The position numbers and the translations under genes are program-made. The notes below the pieces were generated by a model. The model did not search any database. It saw only the letters and a program-made list of their open reading frames with translations, and was not told where the DNA came from. This document shows positions 31,856-40,479 of a stretch of 64,000 nt of DNA, piece after piece. The DNA is from Marinovum sp048263515 (GTDB lineage: Bacteria > Pseudomonadota > Alphaproteobacteria > Rhodobacterales > Rhodobacteraceae): assembly GCF_048263515.1 (NCBI RefSeq), contig NZ_JBLXEC010000004.1, forward strand, positions 62,001-126,000. The letters run 5' to 3'. Position 1 is the stretch's first letter. Every line of letters starts with the position of its first letter.

Positions 31856-32548
31856 TCAGGCGTGGATCGAGTGGCGCAGGCGGTCGAGGTGGCCGTTGCG
31901 CAGCGCGTCGATGTGGATCACGCCGGGTTGCACGGGGATTTCCGGCAGGTCGAGGATGCGGGCGATGGCGTAGCGGTGCTCGCCGCCGCCACGGCGCAGG
32001 GCGCGGCCGTTGCGGTCGATATGCACGAAGATGCCGCCGTGTTCGCGGCGGAAGTAGCCCGGTACTTCCGAGCGGGGGCGCAACCGGCGGCTCTGGCTGA
32101 CCTCGTCGTAGAGCCGGTCGACGCCGGCGTAGCGGCGCTTGAGATCCGCGAGATTGCGGCAGCCATCGGATTGGCCGTGTTTCTCGATGTTGCGCAGGTG
32201 GCGCTCGTAGACGCCGGTCTCTTCCCAGGGCAGCCCGTCGACGAAGTGCAGTCGGCAGGCGAGGTGCTTGAAGGATTCCTCCAGCGGCCGGATCGAGAGG
32301 TCCCAGTCGCCGCCGCGCACCAACCCGCTGTGGCGGCGGCGGAAGGCCGGGGCGCCGTTCTTCGGGTCGGGGAAATAGGCGGCGTGCACATCCTTGAGCG
32401 GCACGAAGAGCGCCTCGTCGGACAGGGGCGCCTTGTCGCGGAAGCGCAGCCGGTTGAGGATGTCGCGGGCGAATTTCTGCGGCACCTTGGCTTCGAGGGC
32501 GCGCAGGAAATTGCCGGGCTTCAGAGGCGGGTAGTCGTTCAGAGCCAT
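31856..32548 (-). CDS. Conserved hypothetical protein with ParB-like motif
   Basis: No named family is recognised with confidence. The 230-residue protein is soluble and basic. Near residues 170-205 it has HIDRNGRALRRGGGEHRYAIARILDLPEIPVQ, which resembles the ParB N-terminal-like fold (G.HR..A...L....IPV). The N-terminal part (RALEAKVPQKFARDILNRLRF, VKDVHAAYFPD-like) has no clear match. The ATG at 32548 gives the first plausible start. It interrupts the plus-strand dcw run together with the next gene and converges on murD. Confidence 0.55.
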   Translation of the reverse strand: MALNDYPPLKPGNFLRALEAKVPQKFARDILNRLRFRDKAPLSDEALFVPLKDVHAAYFPDPKNGAPAFRRRHSGLVRGGDWDLSIRPLEESFKHLACRLHFVDGLPWEETGVYERHLRNIEKHGQSDGCRNLADLKRRYAGVDRLYDEVSQSRRLRPRSEVPGYFRREHGGIFVHIDRNGRALRRGGGEHRYAIARILDLPEIPVQPGVIHIDALRNGHLDRLRHSIHA

Positions 32549-32615
32549 CCGGCACTCCGTTGTCTGTGACGGCGTCTGTAACGGATATGTGGCCGTTGTG
32601 TAAATATTCCAGTGG

Positions 32616-33800
32616 TCAGGCGCGGGCCCCGGCGGCAATGGCGGTGCCCGCGGCATGGCCAGAGGCCCAGGCCCATTGGAAGTTGTAGCCGCCGAGCCAC
32701 CCGGTGACATCCACCGCTTCGCCGATCGCATAAAGGCCAGGCAGCGCCTTGGCCTGCATGTCGCGGGAATTCAGACCGGCGGTGTCGATGCCGCCCAGGG
32801 TGACCTCGGCGGTGCGGTAGCCTTCGGAGCCTGTGGGTTTGTGCCGCCAATCGGAGAGCGCATCACAAATCGCGCGCAGGCGGGCGTCGGACTGGTCGGC
32901 GAGATTGCCGGTGAGCCGCAGCGGGCCTGCCAGGTGTTCGACCAGACGGGCTGGCAGGTGACGGGCCAGCGCGGTGGTGAGGTTGACGCGACCGGCCTCT
33001 TGCCGGGCGGCGCGCAGGTCCTCGTAGAGGGTGGCGGGGGCGAGGCGCAGGGCGATCTCGTCGCCTTCGCGCCAGAACGACGAGATCTGCAGGATCGCAG
33101 GGCCCGAGAGGCCGCGGTGGGTGAACAGCAGCGCCTCGTCGAAGCTGGTGCCATTGGCGCTGGTGGTGGCGGGCAGCGAGACGCCGGAGAGGGCGGCAAA
33201 GCGCTGGTCCGAGAAGGTCAGCGGCACCAGCGCAGGGCGGGTCTCGGTCACCGAGAGGCCGAATTGCCGGGCGATGTCATAGGCCAGGCCCGTGGCGCCC
33301 ATCTTGGGGATCGACTTGCCGCCGGTGGCGAGCACGAGGTTCTGCGCAGTGACGGGGATGCGGCGGCCCTCGCGGTCGAGGATCACCGAAAAGCGGCTGC
33401 CGTCGTGGCTGACGCCGACAACGCTGGTTCCGAGCCAGAGATCGGCCCCGGCGGCGCGTAGCTCCCGCACCAGCATCTCGACGATCTGGGCGGATTTGCC
33501 GTCGCAGAACAGCTGGCCCAGGGTCTTTTCATGCCAGGCAATGCCGTGGCGGTCGACCAGCTCGATGAAATCCCACTGGGTGTAGCGCTTGAGCGCGGAT
33601 TTGCAGAAATGCGGGTTCTGCGACAGGAAATTTCCCGGGCCGGCGTGCAGGTTGGTGAAGTTGCAGCGGCCGCCGCCGGAGATGCGGATTTTCTCGCCCG
33701 GCGCCTTGGCGTGGTCGATGACCAGCGTGCCGGGGCCGGCCTGCGCGGCGCACATCATGCCGGCAGCGCCGGCGCCGAGGATGAGGGTGGTGACGTCCAT
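32616..33800 (-). CDS. NAD(P)/FAD-dependent oxidoreductase, HI0933/BaiN family
   Basis: The 394-residue flavoprotein starts with the dinucleotide-binding fold TLILGAGAAGMMCAAQAG, then the family hallmark EKIRISGGGRCNFTN near residue 50, HEKTLGQLFCDGKSAQIVEML, LATGGKSIPKMGATGLAYDIA, and the FAD-closing GLYAIGEAVDVTGWLGGYNFQWAWASG-type block at the C-terminus. Substrate is unknown for most members. The start at 33800 was preferred because the Rossmann strand follows directly. It is divergent from ftsW and sits 67 bases upstream of the ParB-like gene on the same strand. Confidence 0.85.
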   Translation of the reverse strand: MDVTTLILGAGAAGMMCAAQAGPGTLVIDHAKAPGEKIRISGGGRCNFTNLHAGPGNFLSQNPHFCKSALKRYTQWDFIELVDRHGIAWHEKTLGQLFCDGKSAQIVEMLVRELRAAGADLWLGTSVVGVSHDGSRFSVILDREGRRIPVTAQNLVLATGGKSIPKMGATGLAYDIARQFGLSVTETRPALVPLTFSDQRFAALSGVSLPATTSANGTSFDEALLFTHRGLSGPAILQISSFWREGDEIALRLAPATLYEDLRAARQEAGRVNLTTALARHLPARLVEHLAGPLRLTGNLADQSDARLRAICDALSDWRHKPTGSEGYRTAEVTLGGIDTAGLNSRDMQAKALPGLYAIGEAVDVTGWLGGYNFQWAWASGHAAGTAIAAGARA

Positions 33801-33972
33801 GCCCCGAGCGGTGCCCCGAAATGCCGGCAAGCACAAGGGGCAGGGCCCGGCTGCCGACGCGGCAGGGCCGCAAAACCGCCGTTTTTCCTAGCCTTGTCCG
33901 GGGGTTTGCGATAAACTTCGACCCAGACCCCGAAAAACGGGGCACCCGAGGCAGATTGAGTGGCAGATTCCC

Positions 33973-35139
33973 ATGACTGAGATGGTCTATGGCGCGGCCC
34001 CCGTGAGGGACGTCGAGCCTGTGCTCCCGAAATGGTGGCGCACGATCGACAAGATGTCGATGTCGTTTATCCTGATCCTGTTCACCATCGGCATCCTGCT
34101 GGGCCTGGCGGCCTCGCCGCCGCTGGCGGCCAAGAACGGCTTCGAGCCGTTCCACTATGTCTCGAGGCAGGCGGTGTTCGGCGGCGCGGCGCTGGTGGCG
34201 ATGCTGATCACCTCGATGATGACACCGGTGCTGGTGCGCCGCCTGGCGGTGGTGGGTTTTGCCCTGGCCTTCGTGGCGCTGGCGCTGCTGCCGGCATTCG
34301 GCACCGACTTCGGCAAGGGCGCGGTGCGCTGGTATTCGCTGGGCTTCGCCTCGGTGCAGCCGTCGGAATTCCTCAAGCCCGGGTTTGTCGTGGTCGCGGC
34401 CTGGATGATGGCCGCCAACCAGGAGATCAACGGCCCTCCGGGGCGGCTCTGGTCCTTTGGCCTCTGCGTGACCATCGTGCTGATGCTGGCGCTGCAGCCC
34501 GACTTCGGCCAGGCCTGCCTGGTGCTGTTCGGCTGGGGCGTGATGTATTTCGTCGCCGGTGCGCCGATGCTTCTGCTGGTGGGGATCGCCCTGCTGGTGG
34601 TGCTGGCCGGCACCGTCGCTTATTCCAATTCCGAGCACTTTGCCCGCCGTATCGACGGCTTTCTGACCGCCGATGTCGATCCGACCACCCAGCTGGGCTA
34701 TGCCACCAATGCGATCCGCGAAGGCGGTTTCGTCGGCGTCGGCGTCGGTGAAGGCCAGGTGAAATGGTCGCTGCCCGATGCCCATACCGACTTCATCATC
34801 GCCGTCGCGGCCGAGGAATACGGCCTGATCCTTGTGCTGGCGATCATCGCGCTTTATGCCGGCGTGGTGATCTCGTCGCTGATGCGGCTGATGCGTGAAC
34901 GCGATCCCTTTATCCGGCTGGCCGGAACCGGGCTCGCCTGCATGTTCGGAGTCCAGGCCATGATCAACATGGGTGTCGCGGTGCGGCTGCTGCCCGCCAA
35001 GGGCATGACGCTGCCCTTCGTGAGCTATGGCGGTTCGTCGCTGATTGCCACCGGCATCGCGGTGGGCATGCTGTTGTCCTTTACCCGGACCCGGCCGCAG
35101 GGCGAGATCGGCGATATCCTGAGGGGACGTGTCCGGTGA
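33973..35139 (+). CDS. ftsW: Septal peptidoglycan glycosyltransferase FtsW
   Basis: FtsW is the SEDS-family polymerase that works with FtsI at the division site. The 388-residue protein has about ten helices and the SEDS signatures RWYSLGFASVQPSEFLKP near residue 118, TQLGYATNAIREGGFVGVGVGEGQVKWSLPDAHTDFIIAVAAEE near 237-280 and PFVSYGGSSLIATG near 350. A short cytoplasmic N-terminal tail precedes the first helix. It reopens the plus-strand division operon after the two inverted genes; its promoter must lie in the 172 bases shared with the divergent oxidoreductase. Confidence 0.96.
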   Translation: MTEMVYGAAPVRDVEPVLPKWWRTIDKMSMSFILILFTIGILLGLAASPPLAAKNGFEPFHYVSRQAVFGGAALVAMLITSMMTPVLVRRLAVVGFALAFVALALLPAFGTDFGKGAVRWYSLGFASVQPSEFLKPGFVVVAAWMMAANQEINGPPGRLWSFGLCVTIVLMLALQPDFGQACLVLFGWGVMYFVAGAPMLLLVGIALLVVLAGTVAYSNSEHFARRIDGFLTADVDPTTQLGYATNAIREGGFVGVGVGEGQVKWSLPDAHTDFIIAVAAEEYGLILVLAIIALYAGVVISSLMRLMRERDPFIRLAGTGLACMFGVQAMINMGVAVRLLPAKGMTLPFVSYGGSSLIATGIAVGMLLSFTRTRPQGEIGDILRGRVR

Positions 35140-35170
35140 GCCCTTCCCCAAGGCAGAAGGGCCGGGGCTG

Positions 35171-36292
35171 ATGGACCGGCAGAGACTGCTCGTGATTGCG
35201 GCAGGGGGCACCGGGGGACATATGTTCCCCGCGCAGTCGCTTGCCGAGGAGATGCTGGCGCGGGGCTGGCGGGTCAAACTGTCGACCGATCCGCGCGGCG
35301 CGCGCTACACTCAGGGCTTTCCCCATACCGTCGAGATCGACCAGATCAGCTCCGCCACCTTTGCCCGCGGCGGTCTTGCCGCCAAGGCGCTGGCACCGTT
35401 CCGTATCTTGGGCGGCGTCTGCGCGGCGATCGCGGGCATGGTGCGCGACCGGCCTGACGTGGTGGTGGGCTTCGGCGGCTATCCGTCGATCCCGGCGCTC
35501 TCGGCGGCCTGGTTGCTGCGGCGGCCGCGGATGATCCATGAACAGAACGGCATTCTGGGCAAGGTCAACAAGCTCTTTGCCAAGCGGGTCGACGCCATGG
35601 CCTGCGGCACCTGGCCCACAGACCTGCCAGAGGGCGTCGAGGGCTTTCACACCGGCAACCCGGTGCGCGCCGCCATCCTCGAGCGCGCTCAGGCCAGCTA
35701 CATCCCGCCCGGCGATTACCCGATGTCGATCCTGGTGATGGGCGGCAGCCAGGGGGCGCGCATCCTGTCCGACGTGGTGCCGCCGGCGATTGCCGGCCTG
35801 CCGATGAATGTGCTCGAGAACATCCGCGTCAGCCACCAGGCCCGCGGTGAAGACCACGAGCGCGTGGCAAAATACTACGAGGATCACAATATCGACGCCG
35901 ACGTGCAGCCGTTCTTTCAGGACGTGCCGCGGCGGATGTCAGAGGCGCAGCTGGTCATCAGCCGCGCCGGGGCCTCGTCGATTGCCGACCTGACGGTGAT
36001 CGGCCGCCCGGCGATCCTTGTGCCTTATGCGCTGGCCACCGGCGACCACCAGAGCGCCAATGCCCGCGGCATGGCCGAGGCGGGCGCCGCCCTCGTCGTG
36101 CCGGAATCCGACCTTCATGTGGAGCCGCTGACCGCGGCGATCCACGACATTCTCAATCAGCCCGATACCGCCCGCCAGATGTCTGCGGCGGCGCTCGGGC
36201 TTGGCAAACCTGATGCGGCCCGAGAGCTGGCCGCCATGGTCGAGGCGCTGGCGGACGGCCAGCATCTCCAGCCTGGAAAGGACCCCGAATGA
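35171..36292 (+). CDS. murG: UDP-GlcNAc:lipid I N-acetylglucosaminyltransferase MurG
   Basis: MurG adds GlcNAc to lipid I, giving lipid II at the inner face of the membrane. The 373-residue GT-B enzyme has the glycine-rich loop AAGGTGGHMFPAQSLAEEM near residues 9-27, VVGFGGYPSIPAL, HEQNGILGKVNKLF, MGGSQGARILSDVV, SRAGASSIADLTVIGRPAILVPY and ATGDHQSANA. The start at 35171 fits the family, which begins just before the first strand. A GTG at 35129 overlapping the ftsW stop would add 14 residues. It overlaps murC by four bases. Confidence 0.95.
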   Translation: MDRQRLLVIAAGGTGGHMFPAQSLAEEMLARGWRVKLSTDPRGARYTQGFPHTVEIDQISSATFARGGLAAKALAPFRILGGVCAAIAGMVRDRPDVVVGFGGYPSIPALSAAWLLRRPRMIHEQNGILGKVNKLFAKRVDAMACGTWPTDLPEGVEGFHTGNPVRAAILERAQASYIPPGDYPMSILVMGGSQGARILSDVVPPAIAGLPMNVLENIRVSHQARGEDHERVAKYYEDHNIDADVQPFFQDVPRRMSEAQLVISRAGASSIADLTVIGRPAILVPYALATGDHQSANARGMAEAGAALVVPESDLHVEPLTAAIHDILNQPDTARQMSAAALGLGKPDAARELAAMVEALADGQHLQPGKDPE

Positions 36293-37692
36293 ACGCTGCT
36301 GCCGTCACCAAACTGCCCACCGACGTGGGCCCCATCCATTTCGTCGGCATCGGCGGCATCGGCATGTCCGGCATTGCCGAAGTGCTGCTGAACCTAGGTT
36401 ACCGGGTGCAGGGCAGCGATCTCAAGGGCTCGAAGATCACCGAGCGGCTGGAACGGCTGGGTGCACGGATCTTCGTCGGCCAGTCGGCCGCCAACCTGGC
36501 CGAGGCCGAGGTGGTGGTGATCTCGACCGCGATCAAGCCGGGCAACCCTGAACTCGACGAGGCCCGCAACATGGGCCTGCCGGTGGTGCGCCGCGCCGAG
36601 ATGCTGGCCGAGCTGATGCGGCTCAAGTCGAACATCGCCATTGCCGGCACCCACGGCAAGACCACCACCACCACGATGATGGCCGAACTGATGGTCGCCG
36701 GCGGCTTTGACCCGACCGTGGTCAACGGCGGCATCATTCACGCCTACGGCTCGAACGCCCGGATGGGGCAGGGCGAATGGATGGTGGTCGAGGCCGATGA
36801 GAGCGACGGCACCTTCAACCGTCTGCCCGCCACCATCGGCGTGGTCACCAACATCGACCCCGAGCACATGGAGCACTGGGGCGATTTCGACCGACTGCGC
36901 CAGGGTTTCCTTGATTTCGTCTCGAACATCCCGTTCTACGGCCTTGCAGTCTGTTGCACCGACCACGAAGAGGTGCAGCGGCTGGTGGGCAAGGTCACCG
37001 ACCGGCGCGTCGTGACCTATGGCTTCAACTCGCAGGCCGATGTGCGCGCGGTCAACCTGCGCTACGAAGGCGGGGTGGCGCATTTCGACATCGCGCTGCA
37101 GGCCGAAGGCCAGATGATCGAGGACTGCGCCCTGCCGATGCCCGGCGATCACAACGTCTCGAACGCGCTGAGCGCGGTGGCGGTCTGCCGGCACCTCGGC
37201 ATGAAGATCGACGAGATTCGCAAGGCGCTGGCCAGTTTCGGCGGCGTTAACCGCCGCTTCACCAAAGTCGGCGAAGTTGATGGCGTGACGATCATCGACG
37301 ATTACGGCCACCACCCGGTAGAGATCGCCGCCGTGCTGCGCGCGGCGCGGCAGGCCTCTGACGGGCGGGTGATCGCCGTGCACCAGCCGCACCGCTATTC
37401 GCGGCTGTCGAACCTGTTCGAGGACTTCTGCGCCTGCTTCAACGAGGCCGACGTGGTGGCGATTGCCGATGTCTTTGCCGCCGGCGAAGACCCGATCGAG
37501 GGCGCCTCGCGCGATGACCTCGTGGCGGGGCTGCGCCGTCACGGGCACCGGCACGCCTCGGCGCTCGAGGGCGAAGAGGCGCTGGCCGATTTCGTGCGCG
37601 AGAATGCCGGGCCTGGCGACATGGTGGTCTGCCTCGGCGCCGGCACGATCAGCGCCTGGGCCAACGCGCTGCCGGAGCAGCTGGCAAAATGA
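36289..37692 (+). CDS. murC: UDP-MurNAc:L-alanine ligase MurC
   Basis: MurC adds L-alanine to UDP-MurNAc, the first peptide step. The 467-residue protein has HFVGIGGIGMSGIAEVLLNLGY near residue 18, STAIKPGNPELDEA, P-loop GTHGKTTTTTMMAEL near residue 120, VEADESDGTF, NIDPEHMEHWGDF, GGVNRRFTKVGEVDGVTIIDDYGHHPVEI and HQPHRYSRL. All Mur ligase motifs are intact. Its ATG overlaps the murG stop and its own stop overlaps the DUF2484 gene, so the three genes are tightly coupled. Confidence 0.97.
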   Translation: MNAAAVTKLPTDVGPIHFVGIGGIGMSGIAEVLLNLGYRVQGSDLKGSKITERLERLGARIFVGQSAANLAEAEVVVISTAIKPGNPELDEARNMGLPVVRRAEMLAELMRLKSNIAIAGTHGKTTTTTMMAELMVAGGFDPTVVNGGIIHAYGSNARMGQGEWMVVEADESDGTFNRLPATIGVVTNIDPEHMEHWGDFDRLRQGFLDFVSNIPFYGLAVCCTDHEEVQRLVGKVTDRRVVTYGFNSQADVRAVNLRYEGGVAHFDIALQAEGQMIEDCALPMPGDHNVSNALSAVAVCRHLGMKIDEIRKALASFGGVNRRFTKVGEVDGVTIIDDYGHHPVEIAAVLRAARQASDGRVIAVHQPHRYSRLSNLFEDFCACFNEADVVAIADVFAAGEDPIEGASRDDLVAGLRRHGHRHASALEGEEALADFVRENAGPGDMVVCLGAGTISAWANALPEQLAK

Positions 37693-37943
37693 CGATGTCG
37701 CTGATCCTTGCCTGCCTCTGGGCGCTGGCGGCTAATCTTCTGGCGGCGATGCCCTCGCGCGACAACCACTGGCGCCGGGCCTATGCGCTGATTGCCATCG
37801 GCGTGCCGCTGCTTGGCTATGTCACCTATCAGAACGGCCCTTGGGTCGGGCTCTTCGTGCTGATGGCTGGCATGAGCGTGCTGCGCTGGCCGGTGATCTA
37901 CTTCGGCCGCTGGCTGCGCCGCCGCGCGCGGAGTGACGCGTAA
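37689..37943 (+). CDS. DUF2484 family small membrane protein
   Basis: The 84-residue protein has two or three hydrophobic helices (LILACLWALAANLLAAM, AYALIAIGVPLLGYVTY, WVGLFVLMAGMSVLRWPVIYFGRWL) and a basic tail RRRARSDA. Its sequence and place between murC and murB match DUF2484, a family of Rhodobacteraceae division clusters with no assigned function. It overlaps the murC stop by four bases; an in-frame ATG two codons later (37695) may be the real start. A link to septal wall synthesis is suggested only by position. Confidence 0.8.
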   Translation: MTMSLILACLWALAANLLAAMPSRDNHWRRAYALIAIGVPLLGYVTYQNGPWVGLFVLMAGMSVLRWPVIYFGRWLRRRARSDA

Positions 37944-37983
37944 CGGCGAGGTTGCCCGGCGGTTGGCATATGTCGGCCCGGGA

Positions 37984-38040
37984 CGGTGGGTTGCAAACCC
38001 ACCCTACGGGGATGGCGTAGGGTGGGTTTGCAACCCACCG
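37984..38040. repeat. Perfect 25-bp inverted repeat
   Basis: Arms 37984-38008 and 38016-38040 are perfect reverse complements over 25 bp, with a 7-nt spacer. The arm core is GTGGGTTGCAAACCCAC, itself palindromic, so the element can also fold as two small hairpins. Related units are at 62940-63132. It lies 40 bases after DUF2484. Confidence 0.95.
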
Positions 38041-38129
38041 CTCCGCAGAGTCCAATGCCCCCCTAAATACAGAATTCCCCAATTGCGCAGCTGCGCGAAC
38101 CCGCTAACCTCCCGCCGAGGGAGGCTCCG

Positions 38130-38414
38130 ATGGACCCGACACAAATCCGAATTGCGCTCTTCGTGGGTGGGGTCATCGCCGTCTGCGGGCTGACCGGCTT
38201 TGTCTTGGTGCGCCGGGCGGCGCTCACATGGTTCTATGTCCTCGCGGCCGCGGTCTTTGCCCTCGGCGTCGTCTTCATGACCATGGCGCAACGGGCCCAG
38301 GGCTGGGACGCGCTGGGGCATTTCCTCATCGTCGTCTTCCTGATTGCCCCGGCGCTGGCCGGGCTGGGGCTCGGCGGGGCGTTGGCCTGGTGGCGCAAGC
38401 GCAGGCGTCGGTGA
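38130..38414 (+). CDS. Small membrane protein in the dcw cluster
   Basis: The 94-residue protein has three hydrophobic helices: IRIALFVGGVIAVCGLTGFVLV, WFYVLAAAVFALGVVFMTMA and FLIVVFLIAPALAGLGLGGALAWW, then a tail of six basic residues. I do not recognise a named family. GGGAGGCTCCG precedes the ATG. It lies between the 25-bp inverted repeat and murB and appears to share the murB transcript. Its place near murB in division clusters of related bacteria suggests a membrane role, but this is inference. Confidence 0.7.
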   Translation: MDPTQIRIALFVGGVIAVCGLTGFVLVRRAALTWFYVLAAAVFALGVVFMTMAQRAQGWDALGHFLIVVFLIAPALAGLGLGGALAWWRKRRRR

Positions 38415-38475
38415 TCGCCCCTTTTCGCCGCGCCCGATCCGATTTATGACGGGCGAAACCTCAAGGGGGCGGGCA

Positions 38476-39405
38476 ATGGACGATCACTCTCACATGCCGC
38501 AGGTGCGCGGCCGGCTGACCGAAGACCGGGTGCTGGCCGATCTCACATGGCTGCGCGTCGGCGGGCCTGCGGACTGGCTGTTCCAGCCGGCGGATGTCGA
38601 CGACCTGGCCGCGTTCCTCAAGGCGCTGCCGGAGGATGTGCCGGTCTTTCCCATGGGCGTCGGGTCCAACCTGATCGTGCGTGACGGCGGGTTGCGTGCG
38701 GTGGTGATCCGCATGGGCCGCGGCTTCAACGGCATTTCGATCGAGGGCGACCGGGTCACCGCCGGCGCCGCCGCGCTCGATGCACATGTGGCGAAAAAGG
38801 CTGCCGAGGCGGGCGTCGACCTGACCTTCCTGCGCACCATCCCGGGGGCCGTCGGCGGCGCGGTGCGGATGAACGCCGGCTGCTATGGTGCTTATGTTGC
38901 TGATCATTTCGTCGAGGCGGAGGCGGTCACACGGCAGGGTGAAGAGGTCACGCTGACCGCCCAAGACCTGAACTTCCGCTACCGCCAGACCGATCTGCCA
39001 GAGGGCTGGGTGATCACCGAGGCGACGTTCCGCGGCACCGAGGGCGATCCCGAGGCGCTTGCGCAGAAAATGGCCGATCAACTGGCCAAGCGTGACGCCA
39101 CGCAACCCACCAAGGACCGTACCGCCGGCTCGACCTTCCGCAACCCGGCCGGCTTCTCCAGCACCGGAAAAGCCGACGATACCCATGATCTCAAGGCCTG
39201 GAAGCTGATCGACGACGCCGGATTGCGCGGCTTTTGCATCGGCGGCGCGCAGATGAGCGAGAAACATTCGAACTTTCTGATCAATACAGGGGCAGCCACG
39301 GCCGAAGATCTGGAGTCCCTGGGCGAGGAAGTGCGAAAAAGGGTTTTTCAAAGCAGTGGAATAGAGTTACACTGGGAAATCATGCGGGTCGGCGAAAAAG
39401 CCTGA
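38476..39405 (+). CDS. murB: UDP-N-acetylenolpyruvoylglucosamine reductase MurB
   Basis: MurB is the FAD enzyme that reduces UDP-GlcNAc-enolpyruvate to UDP-MurNAc with NADPH. The 309-residue protein has TWLRVGGPADWLFQPADVDDLAAFL near residue 18, the FAD loop PMGVGSNLIVRDGGLRAVVIRM, FLRTIPGAVGGAVRMNAGCYG near residue 117-137, the catalytic serine block TAGSTFRNPAG near residue 215, and the SEKHSNFLIN block. The missing tyrosine loop marks it as type II. Start ATG 38476 has AAGGGGGCG upstream. Confidence 0.95.
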   Translation: MDDHSHMPQVRGRLTEDRVLADLTWLRVGGPADWLFQPADVDDLAAFLKALPEDVPVFPMGVGSNLIVRDGGLRAVVIRMGRGFNGISIEGDRVTAGAAALDAHVAKKAAEAGVDLTFLRTIPGAVGGAVRMNAGCYGAYVADHFVEAEAVTRQGEEVTLTAQDLNFRYRQTDLPEGWVITEATFRGTEGDPEALAQKMADQLAKRDATQPTKDRTAGSTFRNPAGFSSTGKADDTHDLKAWKLIDDAGLRGFCIGGAQMSEKHSNFLINTGAATAEDLESLGEEVRKRVFQSSGIELHWEIMRVGEKA

Positions 39406-39564
39406 TCCGCCAAAGGCCGCAAAGGCCCGCTTTCGCGCCACAACCCGATCGGAATGGCGCGGAAACACCAGGGACCGGCAGGTTCAGCATAAAAACGCGT
39501 CGCAAAAGGCGCGAACACAGACGAGGGACCGGGCAGGTCCAGACAAGTTGAGGCACGAGTGGGC

Positions 39565-40479
39565 ATGTCGAGCAGGGCAGGCTCCCGAGTAGCGGTGTTG
39601 ATGGGTGGCCCTTCTGCCGAGCGCGAAGTGTCACTGTCTTCCGGGCGCGAATGCGCCAAGGCGCTCAGGGGCGAAGGCTTTGAAGTCATTGAAATAGACG
39701 CCGCAGAGGATCTCTCTGCACGGCTCGCAGAGGTTCAACCCGACGTGGTCTTCAACGCGCTGCATGGCCGTTGGGGCGAAGACGGCTGCGTTCAGGGCCT
39801 GCTGGAATGGCTGCGTCTGCCCTACACTCATTCGGGCGTGCTGGCTTCGGCGCTGGCGATGGACAAGCAACGCTCGAAAGAGGTCTACCGCACCGCCGGA
39901 TTGCCGGTGGTCGAAAGCGTGATCGCCAAGGCCGCCGAGGTCCGCCAGCGCCACGTGCTGAGCCCGCCTTATGTGGTCAAGCCCAACAACGAAGGCTCTT
40001 CGGTGGGCGTCTACCTCATCGAAGAGGAAAACAACGGCCCGCCGCAGCTGTCGGACGACATGCCCGACGAGGTGATGGTCGAGGCTTTTGCGCCGGGTCG
40101 CGAGTTGACCACCACGGTGATGGGCGACCGCGCCCTGACGGTAACCGACATCATCACCACCGGCTGGTATGACTACGACGCCAAGTACAAGGAAGGCGGC
40201 TCGCGCCACGTGCTGCCCGCCGACATTCCGGCCGAGATCTTCGACGCCTGCCGCGACTACGCCCTGCGCGCCCACAATGCCCTGGGCTGCCGCGGTGTCA
40301 GCCGCACCGATTTCCGCTGGGACGAGGGCAGGGGGCTCGACGGGTTGATCCTGCTCGAGACCAACACCCAGCCCGGCATGACGCCGACCTCTCTGGCCCC
40401 GGAACAGGCGGCGCACGAAGGCATTTCCTTCGGCGCGCTCTGCGCCTGGATGGTGGAGGATGCCTCATGCCATCGCTGA
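39565..40479 (+). CDS. ddl: D-alanine-D-alanine ligase Ddl
   Basis: Ddl makes the D-Ala-D-Ala dipeptide used by MurF. The 304-residue ATP-grasp ligase has VAVLMGGPSAEREVSLSSGREC at the N-terminus, VFNALHGRWGEDGCVQGLLEWLRLPYTHSGVLASALAMDK, PYVVKPNNEGSSVGVYLI, FAPGRELTTTVMGDRAL, and the C-terminal metal site GCRGVSRTDFRWD and LLETNTQPGMTPTSLAPEQA. All catalytic residues seem present. GAGG at 39550 favours a GTG at 39559, but the ATG at 39565 matches relatives better; the difference is two residues. It overlaps ftsQ by 13 bases. Confidence 0.95.
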   Translation: MSSRAGSRVAVLMGGPSAEREVSLSSGRECAKALRGEGFEVIEIDAAEDLSARLAEVQPDVVFNALHGRWGEDGCVQGLLEWLRLPYTHSGVLASALAMDKQRSKEVYRTAGLPVVESVIAKAAEVRQRHVLSPPYVVKPNNEGSSVGVYLIEEENNGPPQLSDDMPDEVMVEAFAPGRELTTTVMGDRALTVTDIITTGWYDYDAKYKEGGSRHVLPADIPAEIFDACRDYALRAHNALGCRGVSRTDFRWDEGRGLDGLILLETNTQPGMTPTSLAPEQAAHEGISFGALCAWMVEDASCHR

